This document shows, one piece after another, positions 7,922-17,363 of a stretch of 64,000 nucleotides of DNA. A program made the position numbers and the translations under genes. Location: contig NZ_OEQB01000003.1 in the NCBI RefSeq assembly GCF_900240295.1, positions 62,001 through 126,000 of the forward strand, read 5' to 3'. Origin of the DNA: Megasphaera vaginalis (ex Bordigoni et al. 2020). GTDB lineage: Bacteria > Bacillota > Negativicutes > Veillonellales > Megasphaeraceae. Each line of letters opens with the position of its first letter. Position 1 is the stretch's first letter. The notes beneath the pieces were generated by a model. That model did no database searches. It worked only from the letters and a program-made list of their open reading frames with translations, and had not been told where the DNA came from.

Positions 7922-7955
7922 ATTATATGCTATCTCATATCGCCCTGTTCGTCAA
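7922..7955 (-). promoter_or_regulatory. rnpB promoter
   Basis: TATAAT at 7922-7927 sits directly before P1. A TTGACG (7950-7955) is 17 bp from an overlapping TAGCAT and 22 bp from TATAAT, so the exact -10 is uncertain. Confidence 0.55.
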
Positions 7956-7966
7956 GACAACGACGC

Positions 7967-8611
7967 TCATCGTGCCAAAATACGGCGCAATTCGCCGACG
8001 GCGGCAGCAATATCGGCCTGAGACACGAGCGCGCTGATCATGGCGAAGGAGCGAAAGCCTTGCTCGTAAACGGCGCGAATATTATCACGGCCGATACCGC
8101 CGATCGTCACGACAGGCAACGGCAGCCGGAGTGCAAAGTCAATGCTGTCGGCCGTAACGACTTCATTGGCATCGGCTTTCGATCGCGTCGGAAACATCGG
8201 CCCGAAACCGACATAATCGGCGCCGGCGGCAACGGCGCCCTTCAATTCTTCAACCGTATTCGTCGAAAGCCCGATAAAGACGTCGGGGCCGGCCAGAGAG
8301 CGGACAATCTCGACGGGCGCGTCGTCCTGACCTACATGAATGCCGTCAACACCGCAGGCAATGGCCAAATCGACGGAATCATTCATGATAAACGTGGCGT
8401 TTCGTTCATGACATAAGGCGGCGATCGCCTTTCCTTCGGCATATTTCTCACGCCAAGTCTTATGTTTTTCGCGGTATTGAATGATTTTCACGCCGCTGTC
8501 AAGCAGCGCCTTGGCGACTTCGACATTTTTTCGTCCTAGCGATAAGGCTTCGCCCATGATAGCGTAAATGGGATCTTCCTGCAACCGTTTGATGTGATCT
8601 GCTTTATTCAT
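7967..8611 (-). CDS. thiE: thiamine-phosphate synthase
   Basis: 214 residues of the ThiE TIM barrel. Visible motifs are IIQYREKHK (pyrimidine/phosphate contacts), FIMNDSVDLA, GIHVGQDD and GPMFPTRSKAD, then VVTIGGIGRDN near the C-terminus. It joins the HMP pyrophosphate and thiazole phosphate halves of thiamine. No other thi gene is next to it; it sits between nif3 and rnpB, with the rnpB promoter overlapping its end region. ATG with GAGGAG upstream, 18 bases after nif3. TenI-like proteins are the main alternative, but the intact YREK and ND motifs favour ThiE. Confidence 0.88.
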   Translation of the reverse strand: MNKADHIKRLQEDPIYAIMGEALSLGRKNVEVAKALLDSGVKIIQYREKHKTWREKYAEGKAIAALCHERNATFIMNDSVDLAIACGVDGIHVGQDDAPVEIVRSLAGPDVFIGLSTNTVEELKGAVAAGADYVGFGPMFPTRSKADANEVVTADSIDFALRLPLPVVTIGGIGRDNIRAVYEQGFRSFAMISALVSQADIAAAVGELRRILAR

Positions 8612-8629
8612 GACTTGTCACTCCTCTTA

Positions 8630-9424
8630 TCAGTAATACGAGAAAAAGCTTTTGCTCGTCGGATCAACGATGCACTCCGCTCCCCATCCTTTTTCCCTGC
8701 CGATCTGTTGCAATCGCTTCGCCAAATCGTAAACGACGGGAATTTCCGAGCCGTAATGACCTGCATCGGCAATAAGGATCCCCTGCTTTACCGCGTTCTG
8801 CGCATCGTGGTATTTGACGTCTCCAGTCACATAAAGATCGGCGCCGGCAGCGGCGGCGTCTCCCAAAAAAGATGCCGCCGCCCCGCCGCAAAGGGCTACG
8901 CGGAAAATTTCCTTCGTCGCATCGCCGGCATACGGCAAAACCGGCAGCGCTAATTCTTTTTTCATAAATTCCAAAAATTCACAGGCCCGCGTCTTTTGCG
9001 GCAAAGAACCGATGCGCCCCATGACCTCCGTATCCGTCGTTTTCAACGGTGTCACATCACGCAGACGCAACCGCGCAGCAAGGACGTCATTGACGCCGCC
9101 AAAGGCGCTGTCCAAATTCGTATGAGCGCTGTAAACGGCCGTTTTATGCGTTAACAGGCTGCTGAACAAGGCACCGTCATACGTATCCGTTCGAATCGAC
9201 TTGATACCGCCAAAAATCACGGGATGGTGACTGATGATCAGGTCGATCCCGTTTTCTGCGGCATAAGCCGCATTCTCCAAGGTAACGTCCAGGGTAACCA
9301 TGATCTTTGCCGCACTTGCACGAGGATCGCCGATCAAAAGTCCCGGATTGTCCCATGCTTCCTGAAGCCGCAAAGGCGCCAATTCATTCATTACTTTCAT
9401 GACTTCCGCTATTTGCACTGCCAT
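8630..9424 (-). CDS. Nif3-like dinuclear metal centre protein (GTP cyclohydrolase I type 2 family)
   Basis: 264 residues of the NIF3/YbgI family, short form without the PII-like insert. Metal-binding His/Asp motifs are visible as LIISHHPVIFGG, SAHTNLD and, near the C-terminus, DAGHYGSE. The family is universal and its biochemical role is unsettled. It overlaps the trmK end by 16 bases, the same neighbour order as in Bacillus (rpoD-trmK-nif3). The ATG at 9422-9424 has GGGAGG 7 bases upstream; a second ATG 15 bases earlier is less well placed. Confidence 0.9.
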   Translation of the reverse strand: MAVQIAEVMKVMNELAPLRLQEAWDNPGLLIGDPRASAAKIMVTLDVTLENAAYAAENGIDLIISHHPVIFGGIKSIRTDTYDGALFSSLLTHKTAVYSAHTNLDSAFGGVNDVLAARLRLRDVTPLKTTDTEVMGRIGSLPQKTRACEFLEFMKKELALPVLPYAGDATKEIFRVALCGGAAASFLGDAAAAGADLYVTGDVKYHDAQNAVKQGILIADAGHYGSEIPVVYDLAKRLQQIGREKGWGAECIVDPTSKSFFSYY

Positions 9425-10098
9425 CTCCGTTCCTCCCATTCCGCTATTTCCCGACGCAAAAGCAGCAGCTCTTCAGCGTGAATCGCGCGGCTTTTTCTCA
9501 TGCCCTGCAGGATTTTTTTCTTTTTGTCAATGATCTCGTCCAACAACGCCCCCAATAAAGGCGTCCTTTCGCGCCAATTTTCCGCGCCGATCTCCAGCTG
9601 CCACTGCGGCGGTGTTTTCCGCCGCCCCTGTCGCGCCCGCAAAAGCTGATAGATTCTGCCGCCGTCGGCAATCAACGTCTCCCTGTCCGGATACCAACCG
9701 ATCCGATAAAGATATGACCGCAATGCCGCCGCATCGCTCATGGGCTGCAACACCAAGAAAGAAAGACGGTCGCGGACGGCGGCGCTCTCCGTCAGAATAC
9801 GAATCATCAGCGAACCGCCCATGCCGCAGATAAGAGCACCGTCAACCTCTCCGAGACGAACGCCTTTGAGTCCGTCTGCCAGGCGGCAGTCAATCCGTTC
9901 CGTCAACGACGCTTGCCGCACGTGAGCCGCAGCGGCAGATAAGGGCCCCCGTACAATGTCGGAAGCGACGGCACGCGGACAGACGCCGCGTTGACAGAGA
10001 TCGATCGGTATATAGCCGTGATCCGTCCCGACATCGACAATCACGCTGCCGCGGGGAACGAAGGCGGCTGCAGCGGCTAATCTTGCCGTCAATTTCAT
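9409..10098 (-). CDS. trmK: tRNA (adenine(22)-N(1))-methyltransferase
   Basis: 229 residues. A Rossmann SAM-binding motif VIVDVGTDHGYIPIDL stands near the N-terminus, then ICGMGGSLMIRIL, followed by a C-terminal helical, charged tail (KKKKILQGMRKSRAIHAEEL) that probably forms a coiled coil contacting tRNA. It methylates A22 of tRNA. The ATG is preceded by AGGAG, and upstream in-frame codons would run into the terminator. It follows rpoD and the tRNA gene with a strong terminator right before its ribosome site. Confidence 0.92.
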   Translation of the reverse strand: MKLTARLAAAAAFVPRGSVIVDVGTDHGYIPIDLCQRGVCPRAVASDIVRGPLSAAAAHVRQASLTERIDCRLADGLKGVRLGEVDGALICGMGGSLMIRILTESAAVRDRLSFLVLQPMSDAAALRSYLYRIGWYPDRETLIADGGRIYQLLRARQGRRKTPPQWQLEIGAENWRERTPLLGALLDEIIDKKKKILQGMRKSRAIHAEELLLLRREIAEWEERRWQCK

Positions 10099-10114
10099 AA
10101 AAAAAACTCCTATC

Positions 10115-10150
10115 GAAAAAAAGCTATCCCACAATGCTGCGGAATAGCTT
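10115..10150 (-). terminator. terminator between the tRNA and trmK
   Basis: Minus strand: 10-bp stem AAGCTATTCC/GGGATAGCTT with a 10-base loop, followed by TTTTT. It ends about 8 bases before the trmK AGGAG. Confidence 0.8.
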
Positions 10151-10160
10151 GTTCATGATT

Positions 10161-10235
10161 TGGTGGGCCTACTTGGGTTCGAACCAAGGACCAACCGGTT
10201 ATGAGCCGGTGGCTCTACCGCTGAGCTATAGGCCC
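10161..10235 (-). tRNA. tRNA with CAU anticodon (tRNA-Ile2 likely; elongator Met possible)
   Basis: A full cloverleaf of 75 bases including encoded CCA: acceptor GGGCCTA/TAGGCCC, D stem GCTC/GAGC, anticodon stem ACCGG/CCGGT with loop CTCATAA, 5-base variable loop, T stem CTTGG/CCAAG with TTCGAAC. The anticodon is CAU. The G-C-rich GGGCC acceptor and the overall pattern look more like the lysidine-modified Ile2 tRNA than elongator Met, but sequence alone leaves this open. It has its own promoter and terminator. Confidence 0.95.
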
Positions 10236-10269
10236 GGCAGATAAAGGTTGCGGAGAACCTTGCCTATGT

Positions 10270-10298
10270 ATTATACGCTAATCAATATAGACCGTCAA
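10270..10298 (-). promoter_or_regulatory. tRNA promoter
   Basis: Minus strand TTGACG (10293-10298), 17 bp, TATAAT (10270-10275), starting just past the rpoD stop codon. Confidence 0.85.
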
Positions 10299-10308
10299 GC
10301 TGTCTGCA

Positions 10309-11598
10309 TCAAAGAAAATCTTTGATTTTTTCCCGTTTCCCCCAGTTGCGCAGCTTGCTCAACGCCTTTCCTTCAATCTGGCGAATGCGCTCGCGCGTAA
10401 CGTTGAAATGTTGTCCCACCTCTTCCAGCGTTCTCGGCCTGCCGTCTTTCAATCCGAAGCGAAGGTACAACACCTTGCGTTCCCGGTCGGTAAGACAGGA
10501 GAACACATCTTCAATCTGCTCCTTCAACAAAATGAAGGAAGCGGCGTCATCAGGAGCGACAGCTTCCTGATCTTCAATGAAGTCTCCCAAATGGGAGTCC
10601 TCTTCTTCCCCGATCGGGGTTTCCAGAGAAACCGGTTCCTGCGCAATTTTCATGATCTCCCGCACCCGTTCAATGGGCACTTCCATTTTTTCGGCAATTT
10701 CCTCTGGCAACGGTTCCCGTCCTTTGTCCTGCAAAAGCTGGCGAGAAATCCGAATCAATTTATTGATCGTTTCCACCATGTGGACGGGAATGCGAATCGT
10801 CCGCGCCTGATCGGCAATCGCGCGGGTAATCGCCTGACGAATCCACCACGTCGCATAGGTGCTGAATTTATAGCCCTTGCTGTAATCAAATTTATCGACG
10901 GCTTTGAGCAGGCCCAGGTTCCCTTCCTGAATTAAATCCAAAAAGAGCATGCCGCGGCCGACATAACGCTTGGCAATGCTGACGACGAGGCGAAGATTGG
11001 CATCGGTGAGTTTCTTTTTGGCCGCCACGCCGGCCTGTATGTCTTCCGGCGCGGCATCTTCCGCACAACCCCGTTCAATCGTTTTCGCCAAAGTAATCTC
11101 TTCTTCCGCCGTAAGCAGCGGCACCCGCCCGATTTCCTTCAAATACATGCGTACGGGATCATCGATATTGACACCTTCGGGAACACTTAAATTGATGGCA
11201 TGTTCATCAACCTTTTCGTTTTCTTCGTCATCAAGATCTTCATTTTCATTGACCTGATCCGACTCGCCGACAATATCAATCCCCTTTTCGGCAAACACTT
11301 CATACATCTTGTCAATTTGATCAGGCGTCAGATCATCTTCTTCCATGACATTCATGATTTCCGTGTAAGAAAGACACCCTTTTTGCTGGCCCTCTTGTAT
11401 GAGTTGCGTAATGTGGGACAATGCCAGTTCCTGCCGTTCCTTCTCTGTCAGTCCCTTTACTTCCTCCGTTTTTTTTGCCGCCTTTTTTTTGCCTTTTACC
11501 GGCTTCGCCTTCGCCGCTTTCGCCATCTTCTTTTCCGTCACTGCGTTCTCCTTCTCCTCTATCGTCATTGTTTCCTCTTGTTTTTCATCTATACGCAT
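10309..11598 (-). CDS. rpoD: RNA polymerase primary sigma factor (sigma-70)
   Basis: 429 residues with all primary-sigma regions: a Lys/Ala-rich N-terminus (about 20-48), region 1.1, region 1.2 with [11 protein letters not shown], region 2 with [18 protein letters not shown] and [14 protein letters not shown], region 3, and region 4 with [20 protein letters not shown]. It directs polymerase to the TTGACA/TATAAT promoters seen throughout this window. It follows dnaG by 22 bases, the conserved macromolecular-synthesis pairing. ATG at 11598 has GGGAG upstream; an ATG 30 bases inside, with GAGGAAACA before it, is an equally good start. Confidence 0.97.
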   Translation of the reverse strand: MRIDEKQEETMTIEEKENAVTEKKMAKAAKAKPVKGKKKAAKKTEEVKGLTEKERQELALSHITQLIQEGQQKGCLSYTEIMNVMEEDDLTPDQIDKMYEVFAEKGIDIVGESDQVNENEDLDDEENEKVDEHAINLSVPEGVNIDDPVRMYLKEIGRVPLLTAEEEITLAKTIERGCAEDAAPEDIQAGVAAKKKLTDANLRLVVSIAKRYVGRGMLFLDLIQEGNLGLLKAVDKFDYSKGYKFSTYATWWIRQAITRAIADQARTIRIPVHMVETINKLIRISRQLLQDKGREPLPEEIAEKMEVPIERVREIMKIAQEPVSLETPIGEEEDSHLGDFIEDQEAVAPDDAASFILLKEQIEDVFSCLTDRERKVLYLRFGLKDGRPRTLEEVGQHFNVTRERIRQIEGKALSKLRNWGKREKIKDFL

Positions 11599-11620
11599 AC
11601 GATACCGCTCCCTTCTGCCG

Positions 11621-13414
11621 TCAAGACCATCTTTTCATTTCATCGCTGATTTTCTTACATGCCTCTAATTCTTCAAGGAGCCGTATGTCATTGGTACGGC
11701 TGTAGGCGGCGGCTTGCCGACTGTGCAGACGATAAGCCTGCTGCAGCTCTGCAAAGCGGAACCGCTTCACATAATCCAATACTACTTTTTCATCGAGCGG
11801 CACGTCTTGCAGTACCATAATGCGGGACAGTTCTGCCCATTCCTCCGGCGCAAGCTGTTCCTGCACATCGCCTTGCGTATAGTTGCCGCCCCTATCATGC
11901 AGTCTCAACAGGGTTTCATAAATACCCCGCCGTTTTTCATCTTTAAAGAAATCACGCTCAATCATCTTGCCGATACGCGCACAGGCATCCGGCTTTTCCA
12001 TGAGAAATCGCAGGATATTCTCTTCGGCCACAGCCATTGCATGCGGGCCGCGCGCCGTCTTATTGGCGGCCGCAATATTGCCCGATATGACCACCTTCTG
12101 CCGACCGGCTTCAGGATGTTTCGTCAAGTAAGCGTTATATTCCGTGCGAACTGCTGTTTCCGATATCTGCAGTCGTTCGGATAGGCGTTTCAAAAACGCT
12201 TCGATGACGATTTGACTATCTGCCTGTATCAACGCCGGAAATACCATGGCCGTAATCGCCGACTTTCCTTCCAACGTCGCACCGTCGTGTTCCTGCATCG
12301 CCGTTTGCAGCATATATTCCAGCGCATTCGGCGCCGCCGCGACAGCCGCTTCAAAAGCGGCGGCGCCGGCGGTATTGATATACTCGTCAGGATCCTTTCC
12401 CTGCGGCAACGATACGACACGCACGGTCAGCCCCAACCCGCGCACGACTTCCATAGCGCGCAGCGTCGCCTGCCGACCGGCGCCGTCCATATCATAGGAC
12501 AGAACCAGTTCCTTGCTCTGCCGCTGCAGGAGCCTCGCCTGTTCTCCCGTAAAAGCGGTTCCCAAGGAAGCGACAACATTAGTAATGCCGCGGTTATGAG
12601 CCGAAATGACATCCATATATCCTTCTACCAGGACAGCCCTGCCCTTTTCATAAATTCCTTTATGCGCCACATCCATAGCAAAGAGAAGACTGCGCTTATC
12701 AAAAACCGGCGTTTCCGGAGAATTCAGATACTTCGGTTTGCTGTCATCCAAAACACGGCCGCCGAAGGCAACGGTTTTGCCTCGCCCGTCCCGTATGGGA
12801 AAAATGACGCGATTGCGAAATGCGTCGTAAACCTTATGATTGCTCTCCTTTGCCAACCCCAACAACAGCAGTTCCTCTTTGGCGATCCCCTTTTTCTGAA
12901 AGGCCTCGGTCAACTTATCCCAGCTGTCAGGTGCGAACCCGAGTCGAAAAGTCCGGATCGTCTCATCCGATACATGGCGCTGCCGGAAATAGGCAAGCCC
13001 TTTTTCACCGTAATGTGTCTTCACCAGGCAATTATGGAAAAAAGTACAGGCCATTTCATTGATTTCATATAACCGGCTGCGCTGTCGCTCCCTGGCCTGC
13101 TCCGCCGGCGTCTGCTCGAAGGCGGGCAGCGCAATATGAGCTCTGGCAGCCAATATTTCCACGGCTTCGGAAAAAGAAATATTCTCTTTCTTCATGATAA
13201 AGGTAAAAACATCTCCCGATGCATGACAGCCGAAACAATGAAAAAAGCCTTTATCGGGCGCTACGCTGAAAGAAGCGGTTTTTTCGTTGTGAAAGGGGCA
13301 ACAGGCCCAAAAATTCCGTCCGCTTCGCTTCAGCACCAAATAGTCGGAAACGACGCTGACAATATCATTAGCCTGGCGGACTTGTTCGATAAATTCACTG
13401 GAAAACTTCTTCAC
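11621..13414 (-). CDS. dnaG: DNA primase
   Basis: 597 residues. A zinc-binding CHC2 domain comes first, with [12 protein letters not shown] and [11 protein letters not shown] (about 37-65). The catalytic core contains the TOPRIM segment [14 protein letters not shown] (about residue 265) and [13 protein letters not shown]-terminal helicase-binding region completes it. It makes RNA primers at the replication fork with DnaB. The GTG at 13412-13414 is chosen for its AGGTGA ribosome site and because the protein then begins [16 protein letters not shown] like other DnaG; the upstream in-frame ATG has no ribosome site. Confidence 0.96.
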   Translation of the reverse strand: MKKFSSEFIEQVRQANDIVSVVSDYLVLKRSGRNFWACCPFHNEKTASFSVAPDKGFFHCFGCHASGDVFTFIMKKENISFSEAVEILAARAHIALPAFEQTPAEQARERQRSRLYEINEMACTFFHNCLVKTHYGEKGLAYFRQRHVSDETIRTFRLGFAPDSWDKLTEAFQKKGIAKEELLLLGLAKESNHKVYDAFRNRVIFPIRDGRGKTVAFGGRVLDDSKPKYLNSPETPVFDKRSLLFAMDVAHKGIYEKGRAVLVEGYMDVISAHNRGITNVVASLGTAFTGEQARLLQRQSKELVLSYDMDGAGRQATLRAMEVVRGLGLTVRVVSLPQGKDPDEYINTAGAAAFEAAVAAAPNALEYMLQTAMQEHDGATLEGKSAITAMVFPALIQADSQIVIEAFLKRLSERLQISETAVRTEYNAYLTKHPEAGRQKVVISGNIAAANKTARGPHAMAVAEENILRFLMEKPDACARIGKMIERDFFKDEKRRGIYETLLRLHDRGGNYTQGDVQEQLAPEEWAELSRIMVLQDVPLDEKVVLDYVKRFRFAELQQAYRLHSRQAAAYSRTNDIRLLEELEACKKISDEMKRWS

Positions 13415-13656
13415 TCGTATCACCTGATCATCATTTAAGTAACACTGCTGCAACTACTATAATTCTATGCAACCCTCGCAAATCCTTCCCGTCATAATAA
13501 AATTGAGGTTACGAAAACAGCAATCAACGTATACGAACCCGACATACTAACTTATTCCATGTGAGCCGACTGTTTTCCTGCTTTTTATGAATAGGTTTTC
13601 CTATGTATAAAGAAAATATAAATTTAATAATTAATTGTTAAATCTCTTTTTCTTAA
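13415..13656. other. divergent intergenic region dnaG / RluA-type gene
   Basis: About 240 AT-rich bases with no supportable ORF. The minus strand has possible -10 boxes (TAGAAT, TATAGT) near 13455-13470 for dnaG but no convincing -35. Nothing else stands out. Confidence 0.5.
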
Positions 13657-13686
13657 TTGGCTTTCTGCATTTCTCTCCTGTATACT
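13657..13686 (+). promoter_or_regulatory. promoter of the RluA-type synthase gene
   Basis: TTGGCT (13657-13662), 18 bp, TATACT (13681-13686), 27 bases before the start codon. Confidence 0.65.
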
Positions 13687-13712
13687 ATACATAGCGATAG
13701 GAAGGGGATATC

Positions 13713-14627
13713 ATGCAGGAAACAATGATACCGATGCTTCAATTTACAGTAGGGCCTCTGGAAAAGCCGACGTCGCTGGCAGGGGCGCTGCGTCACTTCG
13801 GCATTTCGGCCACCTTGCGGCGCCGCTTGAAACACAACGGCAGTTGTGCCGTAAACGGCGCGCCGGCATTACTCAAAGATCTGGTGCGCGAAGGGGACCG
13901 GATCACAGTCAATCTGAGCATTAATCAACACATTTCGCCTTGCCCCATTCCCCTGGATATAGCTTACGAGGATGCCTACCTTTTGGTTGTCAACAAGCCG
14001 GCCGGTCTGCTGATGCATCCAACGGCAGCAGTGCGGCAAAACACGCTGGCCAATGCCGTCGCTTTTCATTATCACGAAAGCGGCCAACAGTCTTCTTATC
14101 ATCCCATGCACAGGTTGGATAAAAACACGTCCGGCCTTTGTCTGATCGCCAAAGCACCGCATATACAATATGCTTTTGACAGAAAAAAGTCTTTTTATCA
14201 CCGCACCTATCTGGCTATTTCCGAAGGCCGCTTTCCGGCAAAAACAGCGCATATTTCCTGTCCCATCGGACGTTGCAGCGACAGTATAATAAAACGCCGC
14301 ACGTGCGATAACGGCAAAGAGGCGGTCTCTGATTTTACCCGTCTTGCAGCCGCCGATAACTGCAGTCTCCTCAGCATCACCTTGCATACGGGACGGACAC
14401 ACCAGATTCGCGTGCACAGCGCTTACCTCGGCTGCCCCTTGGCAGGAGACGACTTGTATGGCGGTCACCGCACTTTATTGACACGTCAGGCGTTACACGC
14501 CGGAAAAATCGAATTTATTCATCCCGTGACGGGAAACCGACTCACCGTTAATTCCCCATTGCCGACGGATATGAAACATATCATCGACAAATTTGGCTGG
14601 AATGATATAGTGCACGATTATATTTAG
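13713..14627 (+). CDS. RluA-family pseudouridine synthase
   Basis: 304 residues. An S4-like N-terminal part (LRRRLKHNGSCAVNG) precedes the catalytic domain with the RluA signature MHRLDKNTSGL, whose Asp is the nucleophile, then YHRTYLAI and the late GRTHQIRVHSAYLG motif. It isomerises uridines in rRNA or tRNA; RluD-like 23S rRNA specificity is likely but not readable. ATG has GGAAGGGG upstream. It stands 12 bases before fba and so probably shares its transcript. Confidence 0.92.
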   Translation: MQETMIPMLQFTVGPLEKPTSLAGALRHFGISATLRRRLKHNGSCAVNGAPALLKDLVREGDRITVNLSINQHISPCPIPLDIAYEDAYLLVVNKPAGLLMHPTAAVRQNTLANAVAFHYHESGQQSSYHPMHRLDKNTSGLCLIAKAPHIQYAFDRKKSFYHRTYLAISEGRFPAKTAHISCPIGRCSDSIIKRRTCDNGKEAVSDFTRLAAADNCSLLSITLHTGRTHQIRVHSAYLGCPLAGDDLYGGHRTLLTRQALHAGKIEFIHPVTGNRLTVNSPLPTDMKHIIDKFGWNDIVHDYI

Positions 14628-14639
14628 GAGGAATGTCTC

Positions 14640-15605
14640 ATGCCATTAGTAACGACAACGGAAATGTTTAAAAAAGCGTATGAAGGCCATTATGCAATCG
14701 GCGCTTTCAACATCAACAATATGGAATTAGTACAGGCAATCACGGATGCAGCGGCAGCGCTGCATTCTCCGGTCATTCTGCAGGCCTCCGCGGGAGCGCG
14801 AAATTACGCCAAACCGCCGTATCTGAAACACCTCGTGGAAGCCGCCTTGGAAGACCATGATCTGCCCGTAGCGCTTCACCTGGATCACGGCGCCGACTTT
14901 GAAACCTGCAAAGATTGCATTGATAACGGCTTTACGTCGGTCATGATCGACGGCTCGCAGTATGCGTTCGATGAAAATGTCGCCTTGGCGAAACGCGTCG
15001 TCGAATACGCGCATGCCCACGGTGTCGTCGTCGAAGCGGAACTCGGACAACTGGCCGGCATTGAAGATGATGTCCATGTCGATGCGGCAGACGCTTCTTA
15101 TACGCGCCCGGAAGAAGTGGAAGAATTTGTTTCCAGAACCGGCGTCGACTCTCTGGCCATTGCGATCGGTACCAGCCACGGCGCCTATAAATTCAAGCCG
15201 GAACAATGCACGCGTAACGAACAAGGCGTTTTAGTGCCGCCTACGCTCCGCTTCGATATTCTCGAAGAAGTTTCAAGACGCCTGCCCGGCTTCCCCATCG
15301 TTCTCCACGGCGCTTCTTCCGTCGTTCCTGCTTACGTAAAAATCATCAATGACAACGGCGGCAAATTGAAAGATGCCGTCGGTATTCCTGAAGAACAACT
15401 GCGCAAAGCCGCCTCCCTTTCGGTCTGCAAGATCAATGTCGACTCCGATCTGCGCCTGGCCCTGACTGCCGGCATTCGCCAACATATGGCAGAACATCCC
15501 GATCACTTCGATCCCCGTCAATATTTGAAAGACGGTCGCCAAAATGTACAGGAACTTGTTGCTCATAAGATTAAAGCCGTTTTCGGCTCTGAAAACAAGG
15601 CGTAA
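14640..15605 (+). CDS. fba: class II fructose-bisphosphate aldolase
   Basis: 321 residues. Class II zinc-aldolase features are ALHLDHGADF (catalytic Asp and zinc His), GSQYAFDENV, VVEAELGQLAG, AIGTSHGAYKF, VLHGASS and CKINVDSDLRLA. It splits fructose 1,6-bisphosphate in glycolysis and works with the PfkA encoded at 22-23 kb. The ribosome site GGAGGA precedes the ATG by 7 bases. Tagatose-bisphosphate aldolase is a close relative, but the sequence pattern and a stand-alone position favour Fba. Confidence 0.94.
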   Translation: MPLVTTTEMFKKAYEGHYAIGAFNINNMELVQAITDAAAALHSPVILQASAGARNYAKPPYLKHLVEAALEDHDLPVALHLDHGADFETCKDCIDNGFTSVMIDGSQYAFDENVALAKRVVEYAHAHGVVVEAELGQLAGIEDDVHVDAADASYTRPEEVEEFVSRTGVDSLAIAIGTSHGAYKFKPEQCTRNEQGVLVPPTLRFDILEEVSRRLPGFPIVLHGASSVVPAYVKIINDNGGKLKDAVGIPEEQLRKAASLSVCKINVDSDLRLALTAGIRQHMAEHPDHFDPRQYLKDGRQNVQELVAHKIKAVFGSENKA

Positions 15606-15609
15606 ACGC

Positions 15610-15638
15610 TTGCTTTTTGCAGTATACTATGATAAAAT
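15610..15638 (+). promoter_or_regulatory. rpsT promoter
   Basis: TTGCTT (15610-15615), 17 bp, TAAAAT (15633-15638), immediately after the fba stop. Confidence 0.7.
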
Positions 15639-15676
15639 TCTTTCTAGTGTTCTTGTAATGTAGGGAGGTGAATCAA

Positions 15677-15943
15677 TTGCCGCAAATCAAATCCAACATC
15701 AAAACAATGGAAAAAGACGCAGCCCGTCACGCAGCCAACTCTCGGGTAAAATCTTCGGTACACACAGCTATCCGCCATACGACCGAAGCCGTTGCCGCAG
15801 GAGATGCAGAAGCCGCTAAAACAGCGTTTAATAAAGCCAGCAGTGTTATTGACAGCGCCGCTCAAAAGGGTGTCATTCACAAAAATACAGCAGCCCGTAA
15901 AAAATCTCGCTTAGCTGTTAAAGTAAACGGCTTGGAAAAATAA
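15677..15943 (+). CDS. rpsT: 30S ribosomal protein S20
   Basis: 88 residues, normal for S20, highly basic, beginning (M)PQIKSNIKTMEKDAARHAAN and containing VIHKNTAARKKSRLA. It binds 16S rRNA helices 9 and 44. The start is a TTG at 15677-15679, 8 bases after GGAGG, so that the protein begins MPQIKS as in other S20 proteins; the upstream GTG at 15668 overlaps the ribosome site. Own promoter and a terminator just after. Confidence 0.95.
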   Translation: MPQIKSNIKTMEKDAARHAANSRVKSSVHTAIRHTTEAVAAGDAEAAKTAFNKASSVIDSAAQKGVIHKNTAARKKSRLAVKVNGLEK

Positions 15944-15954
15944 TTTGAATGCCT

Positions 15955-15984
15955 GCAGGCCCCGTGCAAACGGGGCTTGTTTTA
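15955..15984 (+). terminator. rpsT terminator
   Basis: 7-bp GC-rich stem GCCCCGT/ACGGGGC, 4-base loop, then TTGTTTT. Confidence 0.8.
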
Positions 15985-16009
15985 GTATGTATTTCTTATA
16001 GGAGGGATT

Positions 16010-17347
16010 ATGACCTTTCCCGCACGAAATCAACTCAACTATTTTTTCATGTTATTCTTCCCCTTGCTTTTGACGCAAATGGCGCAAGTCGGCACCAATG
16101 TCTTCAGCAGCGTCTTCAGCGGCCGGGCCGGTACGGTCGATTTGGCAGGCGTCGCTGTCGCCGTTAACATCTGGTATCCCGTCTTTGCCGGAGTCTGCGG
16201 CATTTTTTTCGGCATTTCACCAATTCTTTCGCAGCTGCGCGGCGCCAACAAAACGGATGATATCCCTTCCTACATTATGCAAAGCATTTATCTTTCTCTT
16301 TTCTTCACCATCTTTATTATCCTTTTCGGAATCATTTTTACGGATCCGTTTCTTCGTCTCATGTCCCTGGACCCGGCTGTCCACTACATCGCAAAAGAAT
16401 ATCTCTTTGCCCTGTCTCTCGGGATTCTTCCTACCTTCATACAGGCCACCTTACGCTACGTTGTTGATGCACACGGCATGACGCACCTTTCCATGGCCGT
16501 ACTGCTGACCAACATGGTGCTGACCATTTTCCTGTTCTACGGACTAATCTTCGGAGCGGCCGGGCTGCCGGCCCTGGGCGGCGCCGGCGCCGGCTACGCT
16601 ATCACGATTGCCGCTTGGCTCACGCTCTTTCTCTTTATCCTCATCTTTCGCTTCAAAGAACCTTTCCGCTCATACCGGCTGTGGCGCGTCTTTCGGCCTT
16701 TCGACTGGTTTCTGTGCCGCGAACAACTGCGACTGGGCATTCCTATCTTCATTGCCGTTTTTTGCGAAACGAGCCTATTCAGCATAGTCGGCCTCCTCAT
16801 GAGTGAATTCGGCACCGTTTTTTTGGCCGCCAATCAGGCGGCGATCAGTTATTCCGAGTTTATATACACGATTCCCTGGAGCATCAGTCTGACGGCAACG
16901 ATCGTCATCGGCTATGAAGTCGGCGCCAAAAATCCTGCAGGCGCACGGCAATACGCCGTGATCTGCCAAGGCGTATCGCTGTTTATTGCCTGCCTTACGG
17001 TAATGTTGACCTACATCGGTCTAGACACTATCAGCGGCGCCTTCACCAGTGATTATGAAACCTTTACTCACATCCGCACCTTCATCATTTACGCCATGCT
17101 GTTTGCCTTCTTTGATGCCCTCGGCACACCGGTACAAGGGATCTTGCGCGGCTATAAAGATGTCAAGGTCATCACTTTCGTCTCTTTCATCACGTATTGG
17201 CTCATTTCCATCCCTTTGGGCATCGCGCTGGCCCATGCAACGGACTGGGGCGCCTATGGGTACTGGTTGAGTCTGATCATCGGCCTGGCCATAAACGCGT
17301 TTTCATTGAACGCCCGTCTCTGGCACCATACGGCCTGGCGCGCTTAA
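16010..17347 (+). CDS. MATE-family efflux transporter
   Basis: 445 residues with about 12 predicted membrane helices. The N-terminal half starts with FFPLLLTQMAQVGTNVFSS and contains a GTVDLAGVAVA-type repeat region; the second half has FLAANQAAISYSEFIY and a cation-site-like helix. MATE proteins export cationic drugs and metabolites using Na+ or H+. GGAGGG precedes the ATG. The 16-base gap to pepS suggests co-transcription. Substrate not readable. Confidence 0.9.
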   Translation: MTFPARNQLNYFFMLFFPLLLTQMAQVGTNVFSSVFSGRAGTVDLAGVAVAVNIWYPVFAGVCGIFFGISPILSQLRGANKTDDIPSYIMQSIYLSLFFTIFIILFGIIFTDPFLRLMSLDPAVHYIAKEYLFALSLGILPTFIQATLRYVVDAHGMTHLSMAVLLTNMVLTIFLFYGLIFGAAGLPALGGAGAGYAITIAAWLTLFLFILIFRFKEPFRSYRLWRVFRPFDWFLCREQLRLGIPIFIAVFCETSLFSIVGLLMSEFGTVFLAANQAAISYSEFIYTIPWSISLTATIVIGYEVGAKNPAGARQYAVICQGVSLFIACLTVMLTYIGLDTISGAFTSDYETFTHIRTFIIYAMLFAFFDALGTPVQGILRGYKDVKVITFVSFITYWLISIPLGIALAHATDWGAYGYWLSLIIGLAINAFSLNARLWHHTAWRA

Positions 17348-17363
17348 TGCAAAGGAGGATCTC

